Shown in pieces: positions 12,188 to 23,399 of a stretch of DNA of 64,000 bases; position 1 is the stretch's first letter, and each line of letters starts with the position of its first letter. A program made the position numbers and the translations under genes. Source of the DNA: Buxus sempervirens (Eukaryota > Streptophyta > Magnoliopsida > Buxales > Buxaceae); contig OX387185.1 in the NCBI GenBank assembly GCA_947561395.2, positions 17,758,366 to 17,822,365 of the forward strand. Reading direction: 5' to 3'. The notes under the pieces are model-generated. The model searched no databases and was not told the DNA's origin. It was given only the letters and a program-made list of their open reading frames with translations.

Positions 12188-14539
12188 CTTCCCGGTTTGT
12201 ATCATGCTGATGTTGCTGTCAGAGGAGATGCAGATGGGGTCATTAGCTGTGCCCTTCTTTGGTTGATTCTGGCTTGAATCTTCTGACGATACATTGATCC
12301 ATACCCCGCGGCGGATGGTAGTCCCTGGTACCCGAATAGTGACTTTGTTGGGTGGTTCCACCTTAGGCAATGCCTTGGTTACAGATTTCCCTGATGATTC
12401 ATCCCTTCTGCTGGAAAAATGTTCGTCAGGAGCCCAGTTACCATAAGTTTCATGATAAGCCAACTCAGTAGGCAGTCCCAGTACTTGGGGCATATTCTTG
12501 AACATCTGACCCAGACCATCCCTTGTACTTGGGTGTACAATGCAGATAGGAGGTGGGGGAGACCTTTGCCTTGGAGTGGGTTCTCCTGAACTATCTTGGC
12601 TTTCCATCATGTAGATGTACTGAGCTGGCTCTTCTTCTTCAGCCTCAGTTGGCGGTGCCTCGAACTCATCTGATGGGTAGGCAAACGCCTCTTCTAGGAT
12701 AGCTGGTTTTTCGGTGTCAACTGACTGCCAAGAGAATAAAGCGGACAGTTCTTCCATCAACCCACTGAGGGCTTCTAAGTTCTCTTCTGTGATTGTTTCC
12801 TGGGGCAAGGGAGGTTCGTCCCATAACCTTTGTAGAGACTCGGCTTCTGCTTGCTCAACTGGATCATTGAATTCATCGCCCCATCCCTGGGGAACTATGT
12901 TCTGAATAGCCTGTGCAGCTTCCCTCTCCATATTGGTAAAGTAATGGTATAACTGGCCATGTATACAGATGGGCCAATGTGGGTCCCTTCCTTCTGCTCG
13001 TGCCCTCTTCCGTTCAGCTTTCATGCCAAATAGCCTGGCATAGTCCTCAGTTTCAGGAACAAACCCCAGTCCAAAGCCCACAGATTTGTCACATGGTTGA
13101 ATTGCAGATTTGATGCCTTGCTTGTATTTGCCCAAACCATCTCCTACTCGGAGGCCCCAATCGGCGCATTCAGCAGCACCGAACATGCTCTTTCTTTTCC
13201 TTCTGCGGGACAAGTCTGATTGCAGAGGAGTAGGAATGCAATTTACTTGCACCATTTCAATGGCTTGGAAGTTTAGGGAAGTAGGCAGTTCATAATCAAC
13301 CATAGGTACCCCTCCTTGTTCAAATTCTCTGTGATTTTCTGCATGCACCGTGATCAATTGATTTCCCGAGATAAATCGGATCATTCGATGTAAGGTGGAC
13401 GGGACTGCCCCTGCTTGATGTAGCCAAGGTCTTCCAATTAGCAAATTAAAGGAGGCATTGATGTCCATCAACTCGAAGGTGACGAAGAAAGCCCTTTCAG
13501 CAATTGTAACTTCCAAAGTAACTTCCCCAAGGGAATCCTTCTTGGCATTGTCAAACTCGCGGACATTGTTGGAGCTAGGTTTGATCAAATCAGTGTTCAG
13601 CTGCAGACTATGGAAAGTCCTGATTGGGCAGATATTCAGAGCTGACCCGTTATCGATCATGACCCGTCTTACTATTAAGTCGGAGCACCTTACAGTGATA
13701 AACAGAGGCTCCGTGTGATTATAACCTTCAGGGGGCAAGTCGGCTGAGGAAAAAGAGATTGCTTCTGGCGTAGCAATTATAGACATTACTGTCTCCAGCT
13801 GCTCAGGGCTGATGTCGTCAGGCACATGAGAATCACCCACTATTTTCATAAGTACGTCTTTATGTTTGTCTGAATCCAATAAGAGACGCATAATGGATAT
13901 CTGAGCTGGTGTCTTATTCAACTGCTGCACTAGATCATACTTTGGAGTGAAGGCACTATAGTGGAGTTTTTCAATCTCTTCTTCTGGGGCCTTCCCTTTT
14001 TTCTTGTGGGTCTGTGGCAATTCAGTAACCACATCCTTCCTTTTTTCTTTCCTTGTCCTTTCTTCACTAGTCTCTCCCTCTGGTGCAGGTGAGGGGTTAG
14101 GGTTTATGTATCGACCGGAACGGATGATCCGATTGACTTCTCTTTTAGTGGAAGTGATGGTAGAATCATGGTATATGTGTAGGAATTGGTAAGGTGGAGG
14201 CACAGTGGAGTAGGTTGGGTCAAGGTGAAGTTGGTGTAAGTTGAGGGTGGGTGGTTCCAGTAGGAAGTCCACAGGCTCATTGAATGGGTTGTTAATCATG
14301 TCGAAGATGTTTAATGGGGGTGAGTTTGGAACAGGTGGAGGATAGAAGGGCTCTGGTTCGGGGAAGTTGAAATGCACCAGAGGGAACCCCATGAAAGTTT
14401 CTTCATTCTCCTCTTCATTAATGACATGTATCTGTTGATAAGTTGCCCCTTCTTGGAGATAAATCCTGACAACTTGCCCCGGTCGTCCAATCAGTAAGGA
14501 CGGGTCAACCTGTAGTTCACTGCCTTGATCACTGGTGAT
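12188..14539 (-). pseudogene. Element A protease with G-patch-like segment
   Basis: Counted from the methionine at 14392: residues 1-150 are Pro-rich linker. Residues 240-345 are a retroviral-type aspartic protease with RRVMIDNGSALNICP (catalytic Asp 247 in DNGS, not DTG/DSG) and the partner strand FNLLIGRPWLHQAGAVPSTLH. Residues 411-446 are G-patch-like (WGLRVGDGLGKYKQGI). A long acidic and Ser/Pro-rich tail follows. The frame is continuous with gag upstream, separated only by TAG at 14540-14542. The coding part ends at the predicted intron. No frameshift is visible. Confidence 0.9.
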
Positions 14540-16042
14540 CTAATGTACTGTTCCGCTGCCAGAAGCCTTATTATGGTCTGGGAGAGGGTTAGTGGCTGTA
14601 CCAGTAGGAGGAGTAGGTGCTGCTGGTGCTGGGGGATCTACAGAGATCTTCTTACTGTCTATCAGATCCTGTATGTGATGCCTCAAGTCCCAGCATCGAT
14701 TTGTTGAATGCCCGGGAGCTCCAGAATGATACTCGCATTTCTCTGCTGCATCATAATTTCGTGAGTTGATCATTCTGGGGTTAGGAGGCTTGATTTGAAG
14801 GTACCCCTTCTTCAGCAGTGTAGACAACAATTCTGCAGGTGCATAAGGCAGCGGGGTAAAAACCCTCTTCATTCTTGCCTCCGCTTCTTCTCTGGTCCTT
14901 CTCAGAGGTTGCCCCTGACTTTCATTCCTCTAGGCAATGTGATAGGGCTGTATTGGCTGCACATAATTAACAGCCTGGGCCTCTTGCCTTCTAGGTTCTT
15001 GCCCCTGATTTCTGCCACTCTGTCCGGTTGCAGGCCTCCTCTGCGTCAGACCATGGCCATTTCCATCTATCTTTCCAGCTCTGACTGCATCTTCAATTCT
15101 GTCTGCCGTTAGAATCAAGTCATTGAAGTTAGAAGTACTTTGTCCTAGTAGCAGGGAAAAGAATGGCTGTCCAAGTGATGCAATGAACAAGGAGGTCATC
15201 TCCTGTTCAAGTAGTGGTGGTTGGACTAGGGTCGCCAATTCTTTCCATCTCTTGGCATATTCTCGTACTGACTCTTGATTCTTCTTGGAAAGCCTTTGTA
15301 ACTCTGCCTTGGTCTGAACTATCTGACTGTTCAATCGGTATTGCTGGATGAACTTGGCAGCTAAATCATTCCAACTCTTGATCTTAGTCTTATCCAAACC
15401 CAAAAACCAATTGTATGCTACTCCTGTCAGGGACCTCTGAAAGAACTGTATCATAATTTTTTCATCTTTGGCATATTGACACATATCTCCAGAGTATGAC
15501 CTTAGATGGTTTAACGGGCACCCGGTGCCATCAAATTGATGCAAATCAGGGCACTTGAATTTTGGTGGAAGTTGAACATCGGAGAAGAAGCAGAGGCTGT
15601 CTAAAGTAGCCTCCATGGGGACCGCACTGGGTCGTAGGCTTTTCAGTTCTTCACGCAAAGCATCTACCTCTGCCTTAGTGGCTGCCATCTTTTCATCAAA
15701 TTGGGCCTGCTGTGTTCTATACCAATCTTCCTCTTCTTGCCCCAGTTGGGCAGGTGCAATAGTTTGTGGAAGAGGTACAGCTTGTGGAGGCGGTGGTAGC
15801 ACCAACGGAGCTGGGTACATAGGGTATGGTGGTGGAGCATCCATCTGCGGTGGCGCAATTGGTTGCTGCAGGGTCACTGGTGCAGCAGGGGGAGCCATCC
15901 TGAGTTCTCTTAATTCTGCCATTAACTCTTGAATAATAGTCCCTATATTGTCAATCCTCTGTTGTAGATCAGTCACTGTCTGTGTCTGGCTGGACTTTGC
16001 CTGGTCGTGTCCTGACGAGGTCTATTCCCTTGGCTGCTCCAT
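14540..16042 (-). pseudogene. Element A gag
   Basis: The likely start is the ATG at 16042 (MEQPRE), upstream of the more obvious methionine at 15976, because the same frame is open there except for TAG at 16022-16024. The protein has an N-terminal coiled coil (TDLQQRIDNIGTIIQELMAEL), a Pro-rich stretch, the retrotransposon gag core (LPPKFKCPDLHQFDGTGCP, IQFFQRSLTGVAYNWF, EYAKRWKELA) and a zinc knuckle CEYHSGAPGHSTNRC in the C-terminal third. In-frame TAG codons at 16022-16024, 14930-14932 and 14540-14542 break it. There are no frameshifts. Confidence 0.93.
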
Positions 16043-16277
16043 CTCAAATCTTCTTCTGGATCTTAATAGGTAAGGGCTTCGAGAAGCAATTTTGGTACCT
16101 GGGAAGGGCAACCAGCGGATATTAGTGCAACTTATATGCATGATTATTGATGTATTCTAACTATAAAGAAGGGTCAAGGATTAATTTATTTGAATTATTT
16201 TGAAAATGATAGGGACTCTTAAGCTTGATCTATTTTAGCCGAGTGGCTGGGAAAGAGAACCCAGTTTAGACTGGTCT
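16043..16277 (-). other. Leader just upstream of gag in element A, no gene seen
   Basis: This short non-coding stretch separates the gag start from the solo LTR at 16278. It ends with GGCTGGGAAAGAGAACCCAG. The same phrase, slightly diverged, resumes after the solo LTR at 19361 and again near 19410 and 19450. The leader therefore contains a short repeated unit into which the LTR inserted. Confidence 0.6.
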
Positions 16278-18409
16278 TGTGCGCACCTAAAAAACGGTCG
16301 CACTAGTAGAAAACGGGAAATCGGAGTCGCCACCGCCTGATGGGGTGCAGGCGGACACCTGGGTGCCTAGTCTTGTCTATTAGTCTGGTCTGCGGCTTGA
16401 GATTCTAAGTCGATTCTCGGTTGTGGTCGGGGGAAGTCCGTAGACACCCCAGTCCACCCTGTCGGATGATGGGTCCCATGGGTTCCCTGGTTTGAGTCAG
16501 CTGTCTATTTTGGTTCTCACCCGGTTCCTAATCCAGCATGCCATTTTAGTTAGGTCTCGGCGGGACCACCTGAGTGGTGTGGGTCCCTTTAGTTGATTTT
16601 ATCTCGCTTAAATTAGGTGATCTGTGTCTGATGGTGTGGGCCCCGTTGGAAGGTCCACGGTGTCCTTGGTGGGCTGGGGTAAGCCCAGGTACCTATGTGG
16701 GCCTCTGTCTAAGCCTAGGAGGCCCTGTAGGCTTTGGTGAAGTGAATTGATTTTACCTTAAAGTTTAATTTGAGCATTTATGTAATTTCCCTGTAACAAA
16801 TGGGTCTGCATTGATTTGCGGGCCCCTAGGTGGACCCCCATGATGGTTGCCAAAACGTTTTCAAATTATCTTATTTAAATTCACCAAAAGGTTATGGACA
16901 TTGGGGCTTGGGGCCCGTAGTCCAATCTTAGGCTTGCAAGCCCGTGTTCCTGAAGTTTAGGGTTTTAAACCCTCACTTGGTTGGTCGGTGGGCTTTTACG
17001 GGCCCGATAGGCCCTTGCCCTTGGTCTCGGCCAAACCACGCAATTTAAACATCATTCCACAAACAAAGTTAGGGTGGGCCGCATTAGGTTTGGCCCATCC
17101 GATTTGATTGGTTAATTTCACTTAATCTTGCTTATTTGCATGCTTACCGGTTCATCGGGCTTGGTGGGCCCCGTTGGAAGGCCCACGGATGTTCCAAATT
17201 GGACCGAGGGTCCAGGTCCCATGTCGGGTTTCCGGATGACCCGGAAACCCTATCGGTTCGCTTGGTTCACTTGTGAGGTTATTCAAATTAACAAAAACCA
17301 AAAATCAGATCCAACCATGCATTTTTAAGGACTTTGCAATGGGGGTGGTTTTTAGGCTTCCTAGGAGGCTTCTACAAGTTGTGTGGGCCCCTAGGTGGTA
17401 CAAAATTAAGGGGATGGCCTTGTTTGGCCACCCTTGGTGATTTTTGAACCGAAAGACATACTAAACCAAGCAACTAAATCAACATGTACGGACATACTAA
17501 ATGAGGTGGCAAAACATGCTAGAACAATAGGCAAAAGGATGAGTGTGTGTTTGCTCTCATACGCGCAAGTTGGATAAAACAAAGGGGAACTATCATGCCT
17601 TTTATTGGTGCCATGCTCATGTGTGTGCATTGGTGTATGTAAAGAGGGATAGGGTGCATGCAAAGTGACTTAAAACGGTAGCTATGAGGGGAACCATGGG
17701 AGGGGATATGGGGAGCATACTACCCAAAGCATAAAAAAAACTCTACCCTAGGCAAGCATGCTTCATGGCACCAAATATACATAAGAGAAGAAAATATGGC
17801 ACTAGATGGGAAACCTTTAAAGAAATGATGAGAGGGGGGATTTAAGGGTACATTGGACATGCGAAAAATGGGAGAACATACTCTCCTCAATAATCTTAAA
17901 ATAACCAGAATGGAGGAAAAATGTGCTTAAATGACTCTTTATACGCCGCGGGTCGGGCTCTCCTCCCACCTTTCTATCGTAGTCATCTCCCCTTACCATA
18001 GGATTTCGTCCTCATGGAGAGGAGAAGAAGTGGAAGAGAGGAAAAAAAAGATAGGAAACAGCAAGTAAAGAAACAACAAGGCATATGGAAAACCAACTAC
18101 TTCAATATGCTCATAACCCCTTCAACTCCGACTATGTTAAACAATACATTGTAAGAATGCTTACCTTAGTGATCTAAAGTCCTCCTTGAGTGTGGTTGGA
18201 GCTCCTTGAGAGTAGGACAGCACCTTGAGCTCACCTTATTGCTCCACCAAGCTCTTCAAGTGCATTCCTTGGTCTCCAAGTAGAGAGGAAGGGAAAAGAA
18301 GAGACTTGAGAGAGGGATCCTTTTGTGTCTTGGGGATTCAAAGGGGGTAATGGGGTCGTAGGAGATGAAGGAGAGGAGAGGTTTTTTTTTCTTTGGGAGA
18401 GGACGAATT

Positions 18410-18845
18410 GGAGAGAGGTGGGAGAGATGGGAGAGAGATGGGAGAGGTGGGGAGTAGTTTTAATGGGAGAGAGATGGAAGAGATGGAGTTAGGAGAAGTG
18501 TGAGAGATGGAGGGATGACATGTGTCATGGAGAGAGGGGTTGGGAGATGAGGTTGTGTTGGAAGATGGAGGGTTGGGTTAATGGAGATGGTTAGTGGGGT
18601 GTTGGGAGATGGAGGACATGTGTGATGAAAAGAGGGGTTGGGAGATGAGGGGTTGTGTTGGGAGATGGAAGGTTGGGTTAATGGAGATGGTTAGTGGGGT
18701 GTTGGGAGATGGAGGGTTGGGTTAATGGAGATGGTGAGTGGGGTGTTGGGAGATGGAGGGTTGAGAGATGGAGAGAGGGACATGTGGCAATTGGTTAGAG
18801 GGGTGTTGGGAGATGAAGAGGTGTGTTGGGAGATGGAGAGAGGGA
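18410..18845. repeat. GGGAGATGGA-type minisatellite
   Basis: Purine-rich degenerate tandem repeats based on GGTGTTGGGAGATGGAGGGT and GGGTTAATGGAGATGGTTAG lie within the solo LTR. Several full units are repeated almost exactly near 18540-18740. Open frames here are by-products of the repeat. Confidence 0.75.
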
Positions 18846-18847
18846 CA

Positions 18848-18962
18848 TGTGGCATCCAATGTGGAGCTCCCCTTGTGCACACGTGGCATCCAATGTGGAG
18901 CTCCCCTTGTGCACACGTGGCATCCAATGTGGAGCACCCCTTATGCACACGTGGCATCCCAC
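18848..18962. repeat. Three 36-37-bp tandem repeats
   Basis: Three near-identical copies of a unit containing ACACGTGGCATCCAATGTGG followed by AGCTCCCCTTGTGC lie head to tail. A fourth partial copy ends CACGTGGCATCCCACGTGAC. Each copy includes a CACGTG E-box/G-box core. Confidence 0.8.
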
Positions 18963-19559
18963 GTGACATTGCTAAAATTCCAGTAATACCCTTAGCTTTG
19001 ACTGTTCATATCTTCTTCATCCGGACTCCGATTTGAGCAAACTCAATTGCGTTGGAATCGTATCGAAGTCCTCTATCCATTGGGATTGGGCAAGGTACTT
19101 GGCACGGAAATCGAGGAAAAGTCAACTTTCAGCTCATCCTCAAGTTTGACCGCCCGCAGAACCCTCATCCGGACTCCGATTCCAGCAAACTCAGTTGCGT
19201 TGGAACCGTGTCGAGATTCTCTATCCAATGGTATAAAGCAAGGTGGCCAAATTTTATCTGATTAAAAGGTCAACTTTCCACCCCTTAGGTTTTAACTTTC
19301 TGCCCAGGGTTTGCATTTCCGGCACTTCCGGGAGCGCAAAAATGAGGTGCTTACAGGTCTGTTTGGGAAAGAGAACCCGGTTTAGACTGGTCTGTTTTAG
19401 CCAAACGGCTGGGGGAGAGAACCCGGTTTAGACTGGTCTGTTTTAGCCAAACAGCTGGGAAAGGGAACCCGAAATTTAAAAGGTTGGTTTGAGCTCAGTA
19501 TCACGAGGTTGGACTATGTTAAGTCTGTGCAGGGGATGAGCTAAACAGCAACATCCAGG

Positions 19560-20045
19560 TGTACCTTAACCAATTTTCAGTTTAATCTCTGATGGTTTTA
19601 GCACCTAACTTCGGCTAGTAGTTCCCGGGCGTGTCTTAGCTAGTCGTTGGTTTAATCACCATTGACTTTGATGCCTCACAACGAGGAAGGCTATGCCAGG
19701 ACGATCTTCCACCAATTTTCTGGTTTAATTACCAGTGGCTTCAGTGCCCTAAACTTCTGCTAGGGATACCCAAGCGTGCCTTAGCTAGTCGTTGGCTTAA
19801 TTACCTTTGACTTTGGTGCTCCTCAACGGGGTATGCTATACCAGGACGATCCTCTGCCAATTTTCTGGTTTAATTACCAGTGGCTTCAGTGCCCTAAAAG
19901 TTTGGTTAGGGATACCCAAGCGTACCTCAGTCGTTAGCTTAATTGCTTGACCTTGGTGCTCCTCAACGGGGTATGCTATGCCAGGACGATCCTCTACCAA
20001 TTTTCTGGTTTAAACACCAATGGCATCAGTGCCCCATAGGCTAAC
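19560..20045. repeat. Tandem repeat of about 140-145 bp between ORF1 and gag
   Basis: About 3.3 degenerate copies share CCAGGACGATC, TTTTCTGGTTTAA, GGCTTCAGTGCCCTAAA and GGTGCTCCTCAACGGGGT. The anchor TTTTCTGG recurs near 19717, 19861 and 20001. Ogre-type elements often hold variable tandem repeats in untranslated spacers, and these can seed satellites. Confidence 0.8.
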
Positions 20046-20084
20046 CGTATGATCTTTTAAATCAGACGGGTGTGATATGAGCTC

Positions 20085-20525
20085 AAGGGATTAGGTGTTC
20101 TTTATTCAGAACCCTAGGGTTTTAAGACTTAAGCTTGAAACTTGAAAGTTTGAGAGTTAATAAGGATGGGGTGTTCTTTATTCAAAACCCCTTGGGTTTA
20201 AAGATTCTCTTGGCAAGTTCCTTATTCAGATTGCCTGAAAGTTTTTAGAGTTGGTTGCAAGAGTGGGGTGGTCTTTATTTAAAACCCTTTAGTTTAAAGA
20301 TTTAAAAGAATTTGGCGAGTTCTTCACTCAGATCGCCTGAAAGTTTTGAATTGGGTGTTCTTTATTCAGAACCCTTAAAGATTTAAAATTTAAATTTGAA
20401 ATTGATAATTTCTGAAGATTTAAAAGTTGGTAAGAATTGGGTGTTCTTTATTCAGAACCTATGGGTTTAAGGATTCTTTTGGCAAGTTCTTTATTCAGAT
20501 TGCCTGAAAGGAATTGGAGGATGTC
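20085..20525. repeat. Degenerate repeats around TGTTCTTTATTCAGAACCC
   Basis: Roughly five copies of a short unit containing GTTCTTTATTCAGAACCC or GCAAGTTCTTTATTCAGATTGCCTG follow one another with variable AT-rich spacers. They lie just downstream (in sense) of the ORF1 stop. No coding signal is seen. Confidence 0.7.
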
Positions 20526-20637
20526 TTAATTGACTTTATTAAATCTAACACAAAACACTTCATGGAAAAGGAAGTACAGTGCCAAAATTTAGAACAAGAA
20601 ATTACATGATCAAATTAAAAAACAACAAACCCAGAGT

Positions 20638-22071
20638 CTAGCTAGGTTGGTCATCATCATAATGAGAGGACACGTCTCGCCTTTTCAAGGCACGCAGAAG
20701 TTTATTCCGCAGATGTCGGTCCTCTTTTGCGCGTCTGCGCATGGTGTCAAGCTGCTGCTGAAGGGCCTCATTGGCCTGCTTGTTTTTACGCTCGGAATCC
20801 ACGTATGCACGGTGGATCCGAGAATGAGATTCCCGCAGTTCGGCCACCCTATCCCTGTATATGTCAGGGAGCGGAATTGGGCTATCGTCAGAGGTGACGA
20901 TATGGAGAGGAGGTGGGCTGTCTAGGCCAGTTTCTTGAGCAATCCATTGTTCGTAATTACGAACGTCGGATGCAGTGAAAATGTCCTCTTGGAGTATGTG
21001 CAAGTGTTGCCATTCCTTCACCAATTTTTTCTTAAATTCCCATGTAAGTGGGCCAGTTAATCCTTCCGCCTCATCCTTGATCGATATTCCCTGAGACTTC
21101 CCAAACTGTCTCAGAATTCGAACCGGATAGTATGGCATGGCATGAGTCAAGCCTATCAAGGCTAGGCAATGTCTTTTCCTGAAAGCTATGACGGGGGTAT
21201 ATGTCTGGTCAAATGTGCCTCTCCATCTTATATCAGTTTCTCCTTTCAGTTGGAAAATGTGGTCAAACCAGTCCTCTCTGGAGGGTAAGTTTGGTCTAAT
21301 CTCTCTTCGGGCCATCAATGTGACATTGTCACGGACGTACCCATAACGTGGGCTGATAGGTTCAGCAACCATCAGGTGATCTTGAAGCCAAATGTGTAGG
21401 AGGGGAGCGCATCCCTGAAACCTCCTAGTTCCGTTCTTGGTCATAGTCAAGGAATGGTATAGCTGAGCAAGAATCAGTGGTGCAATTCGGAATTTCACTT
21501 GGAGTTGGTCTATAATTTCCATGAGGGCCAAATTAATGGTGTCTCCCCCAGTAGGAAAGAAGATCTGTGATAGAACCACGAGGGTGAAGGTGTCCCACCA
21601 AACACGGGGTCTTTCCTGCTTTTTGTCCCTTATCTTTTCAGCAAGGAACGTTTTAGAGACCCGCGTGAATGCTTGGTCACCTCCTAAAGTCTGGAATTCT
21701 CCTCTGGGTAGGCCAAAGAAAGTACAAGCTTCATTCTTGTAGCTATCTTTGAGGTTTGGCCTGGTTGGTTCTCCAGGGTCACGGAATCGGAGGAATAGTT
21801 CGAATTCCTCAATTGTGGGAGTCAACTCATTAGTCCCAAACCTAAAAAGGGAAAGTTGGGGATCCCAGAAAGGCAAGGCTGCTTGAATCATGTCCCAATT
21901 AATGGGCACATTTAACAGGGACAGAGTTTGTCCCATGTGGTATTTCTGTTCCCATTTAATTTGCTCATCTGCTTGCAATTGCCTTGTCCAAGAATGGATC
22001 CAAGGGGTATCAAAGGCACACTTCTCTATCCTAAGGAAGCGAACTCTCTCAGTCGAGGATGAAGATGCCAT
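20638..22071 (-). CDS. Element A ORF1, DUF7745-like accessory protein in sense orientation
   Basis: An intact frame of about 477 residues, read in the same direction as gag-pol and placed between the primer-binding site and gag. I chose the ATG at 22071 (MASSSSTERVRF) because the homologous gene at 56814 begins MAFSSANES; an in-frame ATG 16 codons upstream (22119) is possible. Conserved blocks include FRFGTNELTPTIEEFELFL, YKNEACTFFGL, FLAEKIRDK, DTFTLVVLSQIFFP, LILAQLYHSL and IWLQDHL. The C-terminus (about residues 395-470) is a charged coiled coil. I recognise the family from plant retrotransposon proteins (DUF7745 by memory); its function is unknown. It is the only undamaged long gene of element A. 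Confidence 0.88.
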   Translation of the reverse strand: MASSSSTERVRFLRIEKCAFDTPWIHSWTRQLQADEQIKWEQKYHMGQTLSLLNVPINWDMIQAALPFWDPQLSLFRFGTNELTPTIEEFELFLRFRDPGEPTRPNLKDSYKNEACTFFGLPRGEFQTLGGDQAFTRVSKTFLAEKIRDKKQERPRVWWDTFTLVVLSQIFFPTGGDTINLALMEIIDQLQVKFRIAPLILAQLYHSLTMTKNGTRRFQGCAPLLHIWLQDHLMVAEPISPRYGYVRDNVTLMARREIRPNLPSREDWFDHIFQLKGETDIRWRGTFDQTYTPVIAFRKRHCLALIGLTHAMPYYPVRILRQFGKSQGISIKDEAEGLTGPLTWEFKKKLVKEWQHLHILQEDIFTASDVRNYEQWIAQETGLDSPPPLHIVTSDDSPIPLPDIYRDRVAELRESHSRIHRAYVDSERKNKQANEALQQQLDTMRRRAKEDRHLRNKLLRALKRRDVSSHYDDDQPS

Positions 22072-22119
22072 GCCGACTATCCAATTGAAATTCCAAGTCA
22101 ATTTAGGGTTTTCCACCAA

Positions 22120-23378
22120 AAACTCTAAATTAGTCTAATGCATGCAACAAGATATGCAAAAATTAAATCAATGCCTCAGCAGTTTATGCAATTATCAATC
22201 ACAAGAATCAAATCCAAGCACTCAAGTTATGGGGTCTTAAGGGTTATGTCCTTTAAATGTTTGGAGAACACATTCAGGTCTTAGCCGGCCTTTTCTTTCA
22301 TCTGTCCTTTCATCTGCTCTTTCATCTGGCCCTAGTATCGGACTGAAAACAATATTTACAGCTTGCCTTCGAGGGCGAAATTTTACAAAAATAAATCTAC
22401 AAAGAGAATCACCTTTAGGGTTGTTGAGAACCCAAAAGGATGGTACAAATTTGCTACTCAGAAGGTGGGCTGAAATCCTATCTCTAGGGTTTTTCTGCCT
22501 CTGTTCTGACCCATTTCTGTCTGATCTGGCCGGCTTTCAACTGAGCCAAGACTGACTTGGATGCACGGATTAAATCGAGTTAATTTCCTTAAATTAGGGT
22601 TAAGACCAACAAAGGCGGGGGTTAATGCCCCAAATTGATTTTACCCATATTTGTTCATTCATGTTCATGCTCACATCAAGGTTTATCAGAAGTAATAGGT
22701 GGGGAAGGATACCCAGCCCGAGGCACCTGCCTGCAAGGGTCTGAGCCAAGTACTAGACCCTTCGCGTACCATGGCAAGAAACCAATGGCGCTTGAAGAAT
22801 CCAGAAACCTGGGGAGATGGGTTTACCCTGCTTTCCCTGGCAAGCCACGGGAGCGTAGAGCCAATACCATCCCAAAAGTAAGTTTCTCGATTGAAGAAGG
22901 GTGGCTGCTAGAGAGATCTAGGTTTTGGTTAAGAAGAGCATTCAGTTATTCAAACAGCATTCAGTTCGGATCATCCAGGCAGACTCCCTCATGCCTGTCA
23001 CCCCACGCAATTAAAAAATTCATTCACGGTGTAGTGAGGTGTTTGTATGTGCAGTGGGGCCAAGTGCTGTGTCTGCTCGGGTGATTCTCGGATAATGGGC
23101 TGATTAAGGGTTCCTTAATGTCACTTTTATAGTAAGAATACAGAACAGTATGCAATACAATGTTTTGGTGGATCCCCAGGTAAGTGGAGGGTCACAGGGA
23201 ACCGCTTAAATTGCACTTTCCTTAGGCAATTATCTCGTCCTTATGACAGGATCCCCCAATTCCATGTAATTGCATAAGTTCCGTAAACTACTAAATTTGG
23301 ACAAGAAGTACTTCCTAAATCTGCTTATATCCACCTAAGTTGACTCATTTGATAACTAGGGTCCGACTGGGTTGAGGA
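22120..23378 (-). other. 5' untranslated leader of element A, no gene seen
   Basis: This is non-coding sequence between the primer-binding site and ORF1. It contains no conserved protein frame; the plus-strand frame at 22635-23084 has no recognisable domain and matches no other copy. It begins next to the primer site with GGATCC and includes the leader that would be transcribed from the 5' LTR. Confidence 0.6.
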
Positions 23379-23396
23379 TCCCCAGCGGAGTCGCCA
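23379..23396 (-). promoter_or_regulatory. Primer-binding site of element A
   Basis: On the minus strand the bases 3 nt inside the 5' LTR read TGGCGACTCCGCTGGGGA. This agrees with the site I know for Ogre/Tat elements (a tRNA-Arg-type primer, from memory). Element B has TGGCGACTCTGCTGGGGA at 37354-37371. Position and sequence fix the LTR boundary and orientation. Confidence 0.88.
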
Positions 23397-23399
23397 AGC

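Larger units (their letters stand above)
16278..19355 (-). mobile_element. Solo LTR of the element A family, diverged
   Basis: A 3,078-bp unit starting TGTGCGCACC and ending GGTGCTTACA, with a perfect 5-bp duplication GGTCT (16273-16277, 19356-19360). Its start, the CGGAGTCGCCA block at 16322, the segment near 19000-19230 and its end align with the LTR of element A (TGTGTGCACC...GGTGCTAACA). It is a longer, divergent relative. A possible TATA box on the minus strand lies near 17938-17945. It carries private minisatellites at 18410-18960. No coding part remains. Confidence 0.93.

Noticed and set aside
18691-19036. Cys/His-rich repeat frames on both strands
   Set aside because: They are translations of the 36-37-bp tandem repeats in a solo LTR, open in several frames at once.
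22635-23084. Plus-strand frame of 149 residues in the A leader
   Set aside because: No domain, no homolog in other leaders, and opposite to the element without promoter signals.
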